This document shows, one piece after another, positions 54,640-64,000 of a DNA stretch of 64,000 nt. Made by a program: the position numbers and the translations under genes. Location: contig JBAKBP010000707.1 of NCBI GenBank assembly GCA_037953745.1, positions 124,001 through 188,000 of the forward strand, written 5' to 3'. Each line of letters opens with the position of its first letter. Position 1 is the stretch's first letter. The notes beneath the pieces are model-generated. The model did not search any database. It was given only the letters and a program-made list of their open reading frames with translations, and was not told the DNA's origin. This stretch comes from Lithodes maja (Eukaryota > Arthropoda > Malacostraca > Decapoda > Lithodidae).

Positions 54640-54715
54640 CATGGGCTGGGATTGAACCCGGGACCCTTAGGCTTTGAGGCCATCACTCTACCAGTTAGAC
54701 CAAGAAAGATATCTC
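54640..54715 (-). repeat. tRNA-Leu(CAA)-like SINE head or tRNA pseudogene
   Basis: On the minus strand, TGGTCTAACTGGTAGAG (A box), an anticodon arm GGC-CTCAAAG-CC with CAA in the anticodon position, and GGGTTCAATCCC (B box). The acceptor stem is not convincing, so a tRNA-derived repeat is more likely than a working tRNA gene. Confidence 0.5.
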
Positions 54716-55149
54716 ACTTGGCCTGGTCGGCTCAAGTTATTTCCGCATCTGGTTCTGTTTAGGCTAATGCTAACCTATTTTTACTGACTTTACAGTAGGA
54801 CTTCTTCACCCGCCTATCGTCCCTGCACTGCCCGGTCTCTCTCTCATCGATCATAATAGCCTCAAAATGGCGTCCATCATATGACGGGCACCGTACAGAT
54901 GACCGATTTTCTCTCTCCCATCATATGACGGTCACCGCGAATTGAGGGTTAAAATACTTTGAAGCAGAATGTTTTAGGTTAGGTTAGATAGGTTAATTTA
55001 GGTTAAGTTTGATCTAGATACAGTACTGTACTTTTATATAAGTTCAGAACTCGAAAAATGTACTCGTAAGCATGCATAACTTAAGTTTGTACTGATAAGC
55101 ACATCGTGTGTGTGTGTGTGTACTCACCTAATTGTAGTACAGTATATAG
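54716..55149. other. Non-coding sequence with (GT)n
   Basis: Contains a repeated CATCATATGACGG motif (54870-54935), AGGTTAGGTTAG-like units (about 54975) and a (TG)n stretch near 55107. No gene. Confidence 0.5.
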
Positions 55150-56990
55150 GATTTGAGCCTAAGCTCGTGTTGTCCTGTCTGTCTCTCTACATTTATCCAA
55201 TTTTGCTTTAAAAGTTTGGATATTTCTTGCTCCCACCACCTCCCCATCCAACTTATTCCAACAATCAATGCTTCTATACGGGAAGCTGAACTTTCTTACA
55301 TCAGACTTACATACAACTTTCCTCAACTTACATTCATGACCCCTGGTTCTTCCCTCGTCCCTCACCACAAAATCTCCCTTATCGATCTTCTCAAAACCTT
55401 TCACACACTTAAACATCATGATCATGTCACCTCTCTCTCTCCTCTCCCTCAGCGTTGGCAGCTTTAGCCCCTCCAATCTCTCCTCATATGGCAGGTCTCT
55501 AAGGCTAGCTATCATCTTATTGGCAACTCTCTGAACTCTTTCCAGAGTGGTGGTGATGGGCTGGTCTAGTGGTGATGGGCTGGTCTATCAGAATGAGAGT
55601 TGAGCGTTCTCTGCCATACCCATAGCTTACTCTGACTGTTCCTTTTACTTATATATTTTCTAGATCTCAAGTGACGGTGTCTTTTCCGTGGATTGACCTC
55701 CCTACTGCCAACCCTGGCAGATTGGGAGCCAAAGCGTCACATTTTTCCTTTGCCCCTCAACTTTCCCTTTATAATTGCTGAGGGGCACAGGGCCTTGGGT
55801 GGGGCTTTTGTTTCTCGGGCGTTTCCGCACCCTCCTCAGCTCCCCGCCTTTGAGTGGCTTCGGTCACCTGGGCATTATTAGTGGTAAGCTGGGAGGGTTC
55901 TGTGGGGGCGCTCGGTTATGGCCTTGGCCTTGCTCGGGACCTTGGGACTGCTCGGCCAGACAGCCTGAGGAACAGCAACAACAACAAACTCTTTCCATTT
56001 TTTTATTATGTTTTATAAGGTGTGGAGACCACACCACTGCTGCATACTCCAGTCTTGGTCGTATTATTGTCCCTATTATTTTTGCTAACATCTCTTCATC
56101 TAAATAATTCAGAGCTATTCTCATGTTAGTCAACACTGCATAGGTTTCACCAGTTATTTTATTTATATGCTGTTCAGGTGACACACTGTCTGCCATAACT
56201 ACCCCTAGGTCTTTTGCTTTCCCAGCTTTACTAATTATTTCATCTCCTATTTTATATCCCCAAGAAGGTCTATATTTATTTTTCCCATCTCAAGAACCTG
56301 ACACTTACTCGTGTTGAATTCCATTTTCCAAGTTTGACTCCACTCATATAATTTATCTAGGTCGCTCTGTAATTCTTCACAACTACTCCTACTTGTAATA
56401 TGCTTCATTAATTTTGCATCATCAGCAAACATAGATATATATGAGCCTATTCCCATTTGAAGGTCGTTGATGAAAACCAAAAACATGATTGGGGCCAACA
56501 CCGATCCTTGAGGCACACTGCTTTTTACCCTTTTCCACGAGGAGAACTTTCCTTTTATTACTGTTCGCATTTCCCTCCCAATTAAATAGTTTTCCATCCA
56601 CTTTAATAATACTCCCTCAACCCGCCCCACAGTCCTGAGCTTCCACAACAATCTCTTATGAGGCACCTTATCAAATGCCTTCTTGAAATCTAAGTAAATA
56701 CAATCTACCCACCCCTCCTTCCCTTGTACAATGTCAATTACCCTATCATAGTAACTCAACAAATTTGTGGTACACGAATGACCTTTTCTGAACCCGAACT
56801 GCTTGCTTGAAATTATTTCTCTCTCCTCCAACATACCCACCCATCTTTTTCTAATAATCTTTTCACAAAGCTTGCATATAACACTCGTTAAGGATACCGA
56901 TCGATAATTTAGCGGGTCTTCTTTATTTCCACTTTTATATATTGGAGTTATATTTGCTTGTTTCCATTCTGTTACTCAGATACTTGTTCG
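55150..56990 (-). mobile_element. CR1-type LINE (family B), 5' truncated, split by repeat R
   Basis: Read leftward: RT with KQFGFRKGHS, YLDFKKAFDKVPHKRLL, VPQGSVLAP and catalytic MFADDAKLM over 56840-56247; the RT tail IRPRLEYAAVVWSPH near 56050; then, after the insertion of repeat R, LPYEERLEGLKLPTLRERRERGDM (55515-55159). The catalytic residues are kept. The copy has lost its endonuclease end. Confidence 0.8.
55545..55986 (+). repeat. Repeat R, copy 3, full length with 11-bp target duplication
   Basis: The insertion is flanked by AACTCTTTCCA at 55534-55544 and 55987-55997. The copy begins with the doubled TGGTGATGGGCTGGTCT motif and ends in an (AAC)n-like tail. The duplication and tail show LINE-type target-primed insertion. 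Confidence 0.9.
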
Positions 56991-57127
56991 TCAAGGGGAA
57001 TCCACGCAATGCGAGCTAAGCTCATTATTATCGCACCTCCTTAACTGGGAATGTATTGCGTGAAATGCATGTTAAGTGTTTTATTCTTACAGTATTTCTT
57101 ACAGTAGATCCTCTGGAAAAAGGCAAA

Positions 57128-60100
57128 CTATGCCTGTGTATCCAGCTCAGTACCAGTACTTGCACTGCTGCGGTCGTTCACGGTGTTGGCGGCGGCGGTA
57201 GCAGACGCAACATTTTTACTATTCTGTATTTTTGTTTTATAATCAAACTTCAAATCTTGTCTTCCCCATGCTTTATCAAGATTACTTTCAAACTCCCTTT
57301 TTGATTCGGAATCGACTACATACTGGGGCAGTGCGTTCCACTCATTTACCACTCTATCACAAAATGAGTTCTTTGCCTTCTCAAGCCTATTTCTTTCTTT
57401 GTAAATTTTCTTAGAGTGTCCTCTCGTTCTTGTTCCCTCCCGCATCAAGAAGATACCTTCACACACATCCTCATCGTACTTTCCTGACACTATCTTAAAA
57501 GTCTCTATCATATCCCCTCTCTTTCTCCTATATGCCAGTGTCGGAAGCCCCAGTGTCCTCAACCTCTGCTCATAGCCTGCGTTCTTCAACGTTGGTACCA
57601 GCTTGCTAGCTCTCCTCTGCACTTTCTCCACTGCTTCTATATCCTTTACCATATATGGAGCCCACACGTGGTTTGCATATTCCAGGTGCGGCCTAACCAG
57701 CGCTGTATATAGATTCCTGAAGATTTCTTCGTCAAGTGACACAAATGTCCTCCTTATCAGCCCTACAATTCTATTGGCTTTGTTTATCTTTTCCGCTAAA
57801 TGTTCTGAGAAATTTAACTTATTGTCTATCACTACTCCTATATCCTTTTCTGCACTCACTTCCTCCATCGCTTCATACATACTGTATCCTACCTTGTCTA
57901 TCTTGCTGGTCCCAATCCGCATGTACTTGCATTTTTTTGGATGAAAAGGCATTAACCAATGCTCAGACCATCCCTTCATGTCCTCCACATCTCCTTGAAG
58001 CAAACCCATATCTTCCTTACTCCTCACTCTTCTATACAGTTTAGTGTCATCCGCATACAGGTATACCTCACTTCCATTAGTTATAACTTCAGGCAAGTCG
58101 TTGATAAATATAACGAACAGCAGTGGTCCCAACACAGATCCCTGAGGTACCCCACTTGTAATTTCCCTCCACCCCGAGCCTATTCCATTCACCAGTACCC
58201 TCTGTCTCCGATCTTTCAGGAAGGCTTCTATCCATTTCACACATTTCTCCCCTATATTATAGCTTCTAACTTTCTCTATTAACCTTTTATGTGGGACCTT
58301 ATCGAAGGCCTTCATAAAATCGCAATATACCACGTCTATTACATCACCATCTTCTAGAATTTGCATCCAATCATCTACCACCTTAATTAGCTGTAGTACC
58401 GTCGACCTCCCCGGCAAGAATCCGAACTGTCTCCCACTGAAAAGTTGGTTTGACTTCATATGATCCATTATTCCTTCTCTAATTACCGTTTCCATTAGTT
58501 TACACACAACACTTGTCAAACTGACTGGTCTATAATTCCCTGGGTCATTTCTCTTTCCCTTCTTAAATATAGCTGTTATGTTCGCCTCTCTCCAGTCCAT
58601 CGGGATTTGTCCTGTATTAAACGATACCTCAAATAACATTTTCAATGGCTCTACTAACATCTCCCCTCCTTCCTTTATGATTCTTGGGTGTATCCCATCC
58701 GGTCCCGGTGACTTACTTCTGTTCATTTTTTCTATAGCCCTTCTTATTCTAGCATGGGAAAACTCTACTAGTTCTAGTGCCGGCGCCTGTTTGATGGGAA
58801 TAGTAGGCACTGCATCCTCCGACTCCACTGTTAGTACCCCCCCAAAGTATTTCCCCAGCACCTCTGCTTTCTCCTTATCAGTCTCCGCTCTACTCCCACC
58901 ATTCAACCCCCCCACCAGCTCTGGGATCCCTACTCTTCTTGTTAACTTTTCCTGAATGTACTTCCAGAATATTTTTGGATTATCCTTCACATTTCTAGCT
59001 ATCTCTCTCTCCCTCTCCTTCACCCCCCTCCTTGTTTCCCACCTTATTTTATTGTTTATTTGTCTACGTTCCAGATCCACTTCCTTAGCCTCTATACTAG
59101 ACCCCCTGTTCTTTTTTAACAATTTTAATCTTTCCCACAATCGTTTCTTTCTTCTAATCAATATCCAAAGCTTTCTTTTCATTGGCAATTCTGGGTTAGT
59201 TCTTTTCCTCAATTTTGTTTTATCCTTATATTCCCTTACTGGTACACTTTTGGATACAGCATTCTCCAGTTTGACTCTAATTTTCCTCCACATTCCTTCA
59301 GCGTCTTCACCGTTCAAATATTCCCCCCAGTCAATGTCCAAACACCGTCTCAGCAGCTCATAATCTGCTCTATCATACATATATATTTTTCTATTGCTTC
59401 TATTATCCCTCTCCGATTTAATGTTACAACTAAAGCTTATACAGGCATGGTCACTACGACCTATAGGGCTATCCACATTAACATGTTCCACTATATCCTC
59501 TTCATTGCTAAAAATCAAATCAAGTACACTCCCCTGCGTCCCATCTCTATATCTTGTCATCTCTACAATATGTTGCGTTAAAAAACAATCTCTCACTTTC
59601 TCTATAAACTTATTTTCCAGGCTACCCTGTCCCGCTGGAGTAGTACAATTTGCCCAGTTGATCCTTGGCAAATTGAAATCTCCAATCAAAATTTTATATT
59701 TGTTCTCTCTATTATCTATCTCCTCCATTGCTTTCAGTAGGTTATCATCCTCTCCCCTGCTATTATTTGGGCTTCTATATATAGAGGCAATTAGAATTGA
59801 TCCTCTTACACATTTTACTTCAATACACAAATACTCACAATACTGCTGTCTCATATCCACCTCATTAACCTTGAGCTCTTTTCTTACATAAATAAACAGT
59901 CCTCTTCCAACCTCTGCTCTAATAGCATTTCTCTCATATAACTCAAAACCCTCCAAACTATATTCCACCAGTTCCCTTTCAATTCTAACATTTTTTGGTC
60001 TTACTTCCTGTAGGGCTATGACATCAGGTTTTTCCTCTTCATCCTGCATCCTACATATCAGTTCTCTTTTCTTGTCCTGAGTAAACACATCCACATTACT

Positions 60101-60316
60101 AAACATAATCCTTAATCCATCTACCATTCCTTCAGCAATTACACCATCCCGCTCCTCCAGTCCGTACCCTACTCCCCTGTTAGCACTACTGGGTCTGCCT
60201 CTTTGTCTCCTGTCTCTCCCTGTGACACCTCCACCCCGTTCTCCTCCTCCGTCACAACTCTCATCACATTCTCTCCCCTCCCTGATCTCCCCCTCCTTTC
60301 TACTCTTATAAACCAC
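57128..60316 (-). CDS. LINE family A ORF2: endonuclease-reverse transcriptase
   Basis: An open frame of 1,062 codons. Residues about 65-300 form an APE-like endonuclease (ALQEVRPKN, GDFNLPRINW, SDHACISF), which nicks the target. After a basic linker, the reverse transcriptase spans about 520-830, with SPGPDGIHPRIIKEG, YCDFMKAFDKVPHKRL, SGVPQGSVLGPLLF and catalytic YLYADDTKLY. The C-terminal thumb region has RPHLEYANHVWAP and LPTLAYRRKRGDM. The first ATG (60316) lies inside ORF1. The true start may be an internal ATG near 60127, just before LRIMFSN, leaving only a small gap after ORF1. The motifs fit the CR1/Jockey group. All catalytic residues are present, so this copy may have been active recently. 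Confidence 0.85.
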   Translation of the reverse strand: MVYKSRKEGEIREGRECDESCDGGGERGGGVTGRDRRQRGRPSSANRGVGYGLEERDGVIAEGMVDGLRIMFSNVDVFTQDKKRELICRMQDEEEKPDVIALQEVRPKNVRIERELVEYSLEGFELYERNAIRAEVGRGLFIYVRKELKVNEVDMRQQYCEYLCIEVKCVRGSILIASIYRSPNNSRGEDDNLLKAMEEIDNRENKYKILIGDFNLPRINWANCTTPAGQGSLENKFIEKVRDCFLTQHIVEMTRYRDGTQGSVLDLIFSNEEDIVEHVNVDSPIGRSDHACISFSCNIKSERDNRSNRKIYMYDRADYELLRRCLDIDWGEYLNGEDAEGMWRKIRVKLENAVSKSVPVREYKDKTKLRKRTNPELPMKRKLWILIRRKKRLWERLKLLKKNRGSSIEAKEVDLERRQINNKIRWETRRGVKEREREIARNVKDNPKIFWKYIQEKLTRRVGIPELVGGLNGGSRAETDKEKAEVLGKYFGGVLTVESEDAVPTIPIKQAPALELVEFSHARIRRAIEKMNRSKSPGPDGIHPRIIKEGGEMLVEPLKMLFEVSFNTGQIPMDWREANITAIFKKGKRNDPGNYRPVSLTSVVCKLMETVIREGIMDHMKSNQLFSGRQFGFLPGRSTVLQLIKVVDDWMQILEDGDVIDVVYCDFMKAFDKVPHKRLIEKVRSYNIGEKCVKWIEAFLKDRRQRVLVNGIGSGWREITSGVPQGSVLGPLLFVIFINDLPEVITNGSEVYLYADDTKLYRRVRSKEDMGLLQGDVEDMKGWSEHWLMPFHPKKCKYMRIGTSKIDKVGYSMYEAMEEVSAEKDIGVVIDNKLNFSEHLAEKINKANRIVGLIRRTFVSLDEEIFRNLYTALVRPHLEYANHVWAPYMVKDIEAVEKVQRRASKLVPTLKNAGYEQRLRTLGLPTLAYRRKRGDMIETFKIVSGKYDEDVCEGIFLMREGTRTRGHSKKIYKERNRLEKAKNSFCDRVVNEWNALPQYVVDSESKREFESNLDKAWGRQDLKFDYKTKIQNSKNVASATAAANTVNDRSSASTGTELDTQA

Positions 60317-61260
60317 TTCCTCACTTTTCCGTCCCTCACTCTCCAGTAAAAATTTCTCTTATCCTCCTCATCCAACTTTCCATTATTTTCATCAGCCTTT
60401 TCTTGTAATTCCTTAATTTTTTTCCTTTGTTCTATACTCAAATCCTTCTTTAGTCTTATGTGTTTCAGTTTATCATTTGTATTTAGCCTCCAACTAAAAT
60501 TTGTCACAGTCTCCGCCACTACCCTAGTTTTAAACTGTACCCTTATAGGTCTCATCTCTCCCCTTTTATATCTACCTATCCTACTGATCTCCTCCACCTG
60601 CCCTTCCCATCCATATTCGTCCTCATCCACACCTTTCAAGACCTCCTTCACTGTCTCCATATCCCTCACTTTTCTCACTCCATTATCATTCATATGAGTC
60701 TCTATATCTCCATACAAGATTACACCCCTATCCCTGTCCATAGCCTCCCTCACGACACTCTCCTTGTTCTTCATGACCCCTACAACTGCACTCTCAAAAC
60801 TTTTTTTGGTCATATTCATTTCTTCCTTTTGCTCTTTCATAATATCCTCCAAATCCTTGACTTTTTGTTTACCTACCACCGTCCATGCAGTCGACTCCTT
60901 TACTTCCGTGAAACGTCCTTCGTATTCCTTCAGCTGCTCCTTCAATGCCATATTCTCTGCTCCCAGTTCATCTACCCTTTTCAATACTATCTCTAGGCTC
61001 TCATTAACTGCCAGAAAAGGCCTGCATTCACTTCCTTCGCTAGTCCTATTCCCTTCCCCATCTATCACACCACACATTACACACAGTGCCTTAACTTTCT
61101 CACCAATATCCCCCTTCCATTTCTCCGTATCACTCATCCACTTTTCCAAATCCTTCACAACAATACTAACCTCTTCTAACTTCTTATCTGTGCTCTTAAA
61201 TCCCCGAAAACGTTGTAACCTTCCTTCCGCCTCCGTCATACCCGAAATTCCCTCTGCCAT
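60169..61260 (-). CDS. LINE family A ORF1: coiled-coil RNA-binding protein
   Basis: A 363-residue protein from ATG 61260. Heptad-like Glu/Lys/Leu-rich stretches at about 25-55 and 85-170 suggest coiled coil. Residues about 215-300 contain RIGRYKRGEMRPIRVQF and LKKDLSIEQRKKIKELQ, the pattern of the RRM-like and C-terminal domains of LINE ORF1 proteins. The tail is basic, then acidic. Such proteins bind the element RNA as multimers. It overlaps ORF2 by 148 bases if ORF2 begins at its first ATG. Confidence 0.7.
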   Translation of the reverse strand: MAEGISGMTEAEGRLQRFRGFKSTDKKLEEVSIVVKDLEKWMSDTEKWKGDIGEKVKALCVMCGVIDGEGNRTSEGSECRPFLAVNESLEIVLKRVDELGAENMALKEQLKEYEGRFTEVKESTAWTVVGKQKVKDLEDIMKEQKEEMNMTKKSFESAVVGVMKNKESVVREAMDRDRGVILYGDIETHMNDNGVRKVRDMETVKEVLKGVDEDEYGWEGQVEEISRIGRYKRGEMRPIRVQFKTRVVAETVTNFSWRLNTNDKLKHIRLKKDLSIEQRKKIKELQEKADENNGKLDEEDKRNFYWRVRDGKVRKWFIRVERRGRSGRGENVMRVVTEEENGVEVSQGETGDKEADPVVLTGE

Positions 61261-61429
61261 GTTTGTTTACAAACTCAACAACTCACAACCCTACCGCTGT
61301 CCCGTCACTACACACTCTTATTACACTATATATCACCCCTCCACCACACCAATATATCCTCCAAACCTTCACTAAATCCTTCCTCTTCTTGTTAGCCCCG
61401 TATGCACTCGATATCCTTGAATTAATTGA

Positions 61430-62527
61430 CTATTCCCATAACATATGCCGGAGCCTCAAACTTGCGTCCGCCTTCCGCCATGGTGCGCCGCCAACAATGG
61501 ACATGGAGAGGTAGGAGGAGATGAAGGTATGGATAGAAGACCACAAACCCGCCGAGGCGACGTCAGGCAACGAACGAGTCTGCAGGAACCGTAAGGAGGC
61601 AGCAAAGGACCGCACATCGTGCGCAGAACCCCGACAAGCAGGGTTACTGGCACGAATAACCCGACAAATGTGGCGTCCTATCTGTACCTTCGAGAGCCTC
61701 CCACCAGTCCGAGGAGACACCCACACAGCAGTCCCCGAAGTCGGAGCCACAGACTCAACATAAGAATGCAAGGCCTGCACCGGGCACAACACATGGTGAG
61801 TATGCCCACGCTTTAAAGCCTGGATGGTGAAAGGCTTGAAAACGTGGGTCTCTCTCTCATTCTTGGCAACAAAATGAGGGGAGGGGGCTAACGTGACGAC
61901 ATTCAATGACGGGGAGAATCGCATGCATTCCTGGGACCGTGACATGGCAGTTAGTTCAGACACCCTATCCCCAGTGGCCAGAGCGACAAGGAAGAGTGTA
62001 CGCTCCAGCAACTGAACCGGTGTAGTGTCCCGTGTATATGTGTGTGAAGCCAGAAGGTCCAGAGCACGCCCCAGATCCCACTGAGGAGGGATCTGGCGCG
62101 GAGGCGGTCGCTCCCTGAAGGCAGCCTTCATGAAGGAATCCAGCTCCTTCGGAGGAACGACCAGCCCAGTGACGGACTCAAAGACCTCCCGGATGGCAGA
62201 CAAGTGGTTACGTATAGTGTTGACTTGAAAGCGACGTGTACGGAAGAGGTGAAACAAGTAGTGTAGGACGAGGGAAGGAGAGCTAACAGTCTGGCGAGTG
62301 TCCAGGATCCACCTAGTAAAAGACCTCCAGTGGGACTCGTAAGTCCCCCAAGTCGAAGACGTCCATGAACGCTTCAGGAAGTCAGTCAGGTCCCATCCGT
62401 GGACTGGGAGCCACCGTGCCTCACGAACATCCACGATGCGAAGGCCAACGAGGTCCGTAGGTCTCCAACCTGGCTCAAGTGGAAGTGGAAGTGTGAGAGA
62501 GGGAGAGGGACCGGACTCGGGCACCAC
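61430..62527 (-). CDS. Tyrosine recombinase of DIRS element M
   Basis: An open frame of 365 codons. The N-terminal core-binding part contains STWGTYESHWRSFTRW. The catalytic domain has the first Arg in ATGDRVSELTAM, the HxxR motif AHDVRSFAAS and the probable nucleophile Tyr in SSYLSMS near the C-terminus. In DIRS elements this enzyme integrates a circular DNA without an integrase-type target duplication. The frame is uninterrupted, although the upstream genes of this copy carry frameshifts. Confidence 0.85.
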   Translation of the reverse strand: MVPESGPSPSLTLPLPLEPGWRPTDLVGLRIVDVREARWLPVHGWDLTDFLKRSWTSSTWGTYESHWRSFTRWILDTRQTVSSPSLVLHYLFHLFRTRRFQVNTIRNHLSAIREVFESVTGLVVPPKELDSFMKAAFRERPPPRQIPPQWDLGRALDLLASHTYTRDTTPVQLLERTLFLVALATGDRVSELTAMSRSQECMRFSPSLNVVTLAPSPHFVAKNERETHVFKPFTIQALKRGHTHHVLCPVQALHSYVESVAPTSGTAVWVSPRTGGRLSKVQIGRHICRVIRASNPACRGSAHDVRSFAASLRFLQTRSLPDVASAGLWSSIHTFISSYLSMSIVGGAPWRKADASLRLRHMLWE

Positions 62528-62531
62528 CGCT

Positions 62532-63409
62532 TCAACTGGAGTACCAAGCCTGGGCCGGCCACAGAGGCGCTATGAGCCAGACTCTGCCGCGGTACAGCCG
62601 CAGCCGCGCGAGGACTTTGCACATCAACAGTGCGTCTGGTGGCGGAAATATGTATATCGACTGCCACCTGCTCCAGTCTTCCATGAAAGCGTCCGGACCC
62701 CCCTCCGGAGTACGAGTCCGGAGGGACAGGTACCGAGGCAACTTGCGCGTCTCCTTCGATGCGAACAAGTCGACCTCCGGAACACCCCAGGAAGCCGCGA
62801 GGTCGTCGAATACAGTCTGTTTCATCGCCCATTCTACAAGAACGCCCTGTCCTCTCGACAGGGCGTCCGCCCATAGGTTGGCAGTCCCGGGCAGGTAGGA
62901 GGCGTGCAGGGAGATGTTGTGTCGGTTCGCGAGGAAGAACAACTTCTTGGAGATCCCCAACAGAGTCAAAGACCTGGAGGACCCCTGCTTTTGGATACAG
63001 TGGACAGCTGTCTGATTGTCCATCCGGAAGGCCACCGACTGGCCAGAGCGTGGTCCCGCAGGAAGAACAAGGGAACCAAGAGTTCGAGGGCATTGATGTG
63101 TAGGTGTGTGTGTCCCACCCATCTGCCGTGAAGTTGATGTCCCAGGTTGGATTGGTAACCCCACCCCACCTCGCTCGACGCATCTGTATCCACCCAGATC
63201 GTCGGCAGGGGGGGGGCGGTCCAGGGCACAGCCGCAGAGAGCGTGCCCCGAGCAACCCAGTGTCCTAAGTGTCTGTGAATGGTACGCGGGATCGGCATGA
63301 GCCGATCCATAGGGGCCAACGGAAACACCTTGTTGCCCATGAGTATTAGGCGGCGCAGCCTGAGCCTCCCTAAGGGAATGGTCAGAGCAGCCCAATTCAG
63401 GGAACCCAC
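62532..63409 (-). pseudogene. RNase H and adjacent domain of DIRS element M, frameshifted
   Basis: The first part (63409 to about 63055) reads VDTDASSEVGWG and INALELLVP, the RNase H start. A 10-base deletion relative to P near 63050 shifts the frame. The rest (FRMDNQTAV, ASYLPGTANLWADALSRG, GVPEVDLFAS, IFPPPDALL) continues in another frame down to 62532. Non-functional as it stands. Confidence 0.75.
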
Positions 63410-63418
63410 TAACGAGTC

Positions 63419-64000
63419 TCAGATCCTCCTCGTGAGGGAGACCGAGTGCAACACGGCGAAGACCTTCCTGCGAAGTTTCACCGCGTTTGGCTGACTCTGG
63501 GTTACCGTAGCGTCGGACAGATCCCATTCGAGACCTACCCACGTCACGACACGCGACGGGGTCAGGCGGGACTTGGGAATGTTTACTTTGAACCCTAACT
63601 GTGTGATGTGTCGAACTACTGTGAGAGTGTCGCGGACGCACTGTTCTAGGGTGTCTGAAACTATCAACCAGTCGTCCAAGTAAAACAGGATCTGGAGGCC
63701 GCCCCTGAGGAGAGGATCCAGAGCCTGCTTCACCAGTTTCGAGAAGATCCGCGGCGTGATGTTGAGACCGAAGGGAAGTCTGTCGAACATGAACACACGA
63801 TCGGAAGTCTGAACGGCCAAGAATCGCTGGAAACGAGGATGGATAGGAACGTGCCAATACGCATCCTTGAGGTCCAGCGACACTACCCACGACAGAGGTC
63901 GCAGGGCCAGTCGTACCTGGTGCACCGTTAGCATCCGAAATCGCGTGTTCACGATGTGCCCGTTGAGGGCCGACAGATCCACCACCGGTCGCATCGCGTC
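63419..64000 (-). pseudogene. Reverse transcriptase of DIRS element M, partial
   Basis: Reads leftward from the window edge. Motifs: RPVVDLSALN, VSLDLKDAYWHVPIHP, FDRLPFGLNITPR and catalytic FYLDDWLIVSD, then the LGFKVNIPKS thumb region, all typical of DIRS-type RT. The catalytic aspartates are intact. A one-base deletion relative to P near 63440 ends the frame at 63419 and separates it from RNase H. The N-terminal side and gag lie outside the window. Confidence 0.85.

Larger units (their letters stand above)
57020..61425 (-). mobile_element. CR1/Jockey-type LINE (family A), nearly full length
   Basis: ORF1 (61260-60169) and ORF2 (60316-57128) overlap by 148 bases, with a 5' leader to about 61425 and a short 3' UTR. 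No frame damage was seen. It abuts element M at about 61425. A deleted relative is at 50935-53100. Confidence 0.8.
61426..64000 (-). mobile_element. DIRS-type element M, partial, continuing beyond the window
   Basis: Carries RT, RNase H and tyrosine recombinase in DIRS order on the minus strand. It is the same family as element P, at about 94% identity outside A positions. Its ICR and right ITR are absent; the LINE at 57020-61425 lies directly against the end of the recombinase gene. Base composition is balanced. Confidence 0.85.

Noticed and set aside
54640..54715. Functional tRNA-Leu gene
   Set aside because: A and B boxes and the anticodon loop are good, but no paired acceptor stem was found, and the sequence lies among repeats.
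61616..62898. Plus-strand frames over the recombinase and RNase H of element M
   Set aside because: Antisense images of the DIRS genes, with no recognisable domains.

Overview
The window looks like a piece of a large, repeat-rich animal nuclear genome, most likely a decapod crustacean. The evidence is an AT-rich block of genes from a large DNA virus of nimavirus type (the white spot syndrome virus family) next to many retroelements, MITEs, tRNA-derived repeats and satellites, plus one zinc-finger exon that looks like a host gene. The crustacean assignment is inference; the gene families are read from sequence motifs.

Layout. 1-13442: viral block with a partial SF1-type helicase (minus), a small membrane protein, a 212-residue protein broken at a C homopolymer, another small membrane protein, and one giant reading frame (about 2,850 residues). 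13443-21643: a complete DIRS-type tyrosine-recombinase retrotransposon ('P') with 296-bp inverted terminal repeats and an internal complementary region (ICR). It breaks into the giant viral frame and supplies its last codons and stop. 21644-26500: nested non-autonomous repeats. 26518-27714: terminal exon of a C2H2 zinc-finger gene. 28-38 kb: decayed LINE fragments (RTE-like and I/Nimb-like). 38.5-40.5 kb: a TIR element with a satellite inside. 41788-54621: a second DIRS-type element ('Q'), recognised from its ITRs, ICR and recombinase, with its interior full of later insertions. 55-61.4 kb: two CR1/Jockey-type LINEs, one nearly intact. 61.4-64 kb: a third DIRS-type element ('M', minus strand, running off the window).

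The standout observation is in element P. Between about 15.15 and 20.74 kb the + (sense) strand is almost without adenine. In about 480 positions aligned by hand against the related copy M, roughly three quarters of the A positions differ (about 36 to C, 22 to G, 5 to T), against about 6% of non-A positions. The terminal repeats, the 5' region and a SINE inside P are not depleted. This is neither an APOBEC (C to T) nor an ADAR (A to G only) pattern. Its closest known analogue is the adenine-specific mutagenesis of bacterial and phage diversity-generating retroelements. Because every stop codon and its reverse complement contains A, the process leaves all six frames open, so the many long frames there are not genes.

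The viral genes presumably once worked together in replication (helicase) and virion or envelope functions (small membrane proteins, giant protein). The copy now looks like a broken endogenous fragment. Most of the rest records successive transposition: elements inserted in elements, several with target duplications or empty sites visible inside the window.
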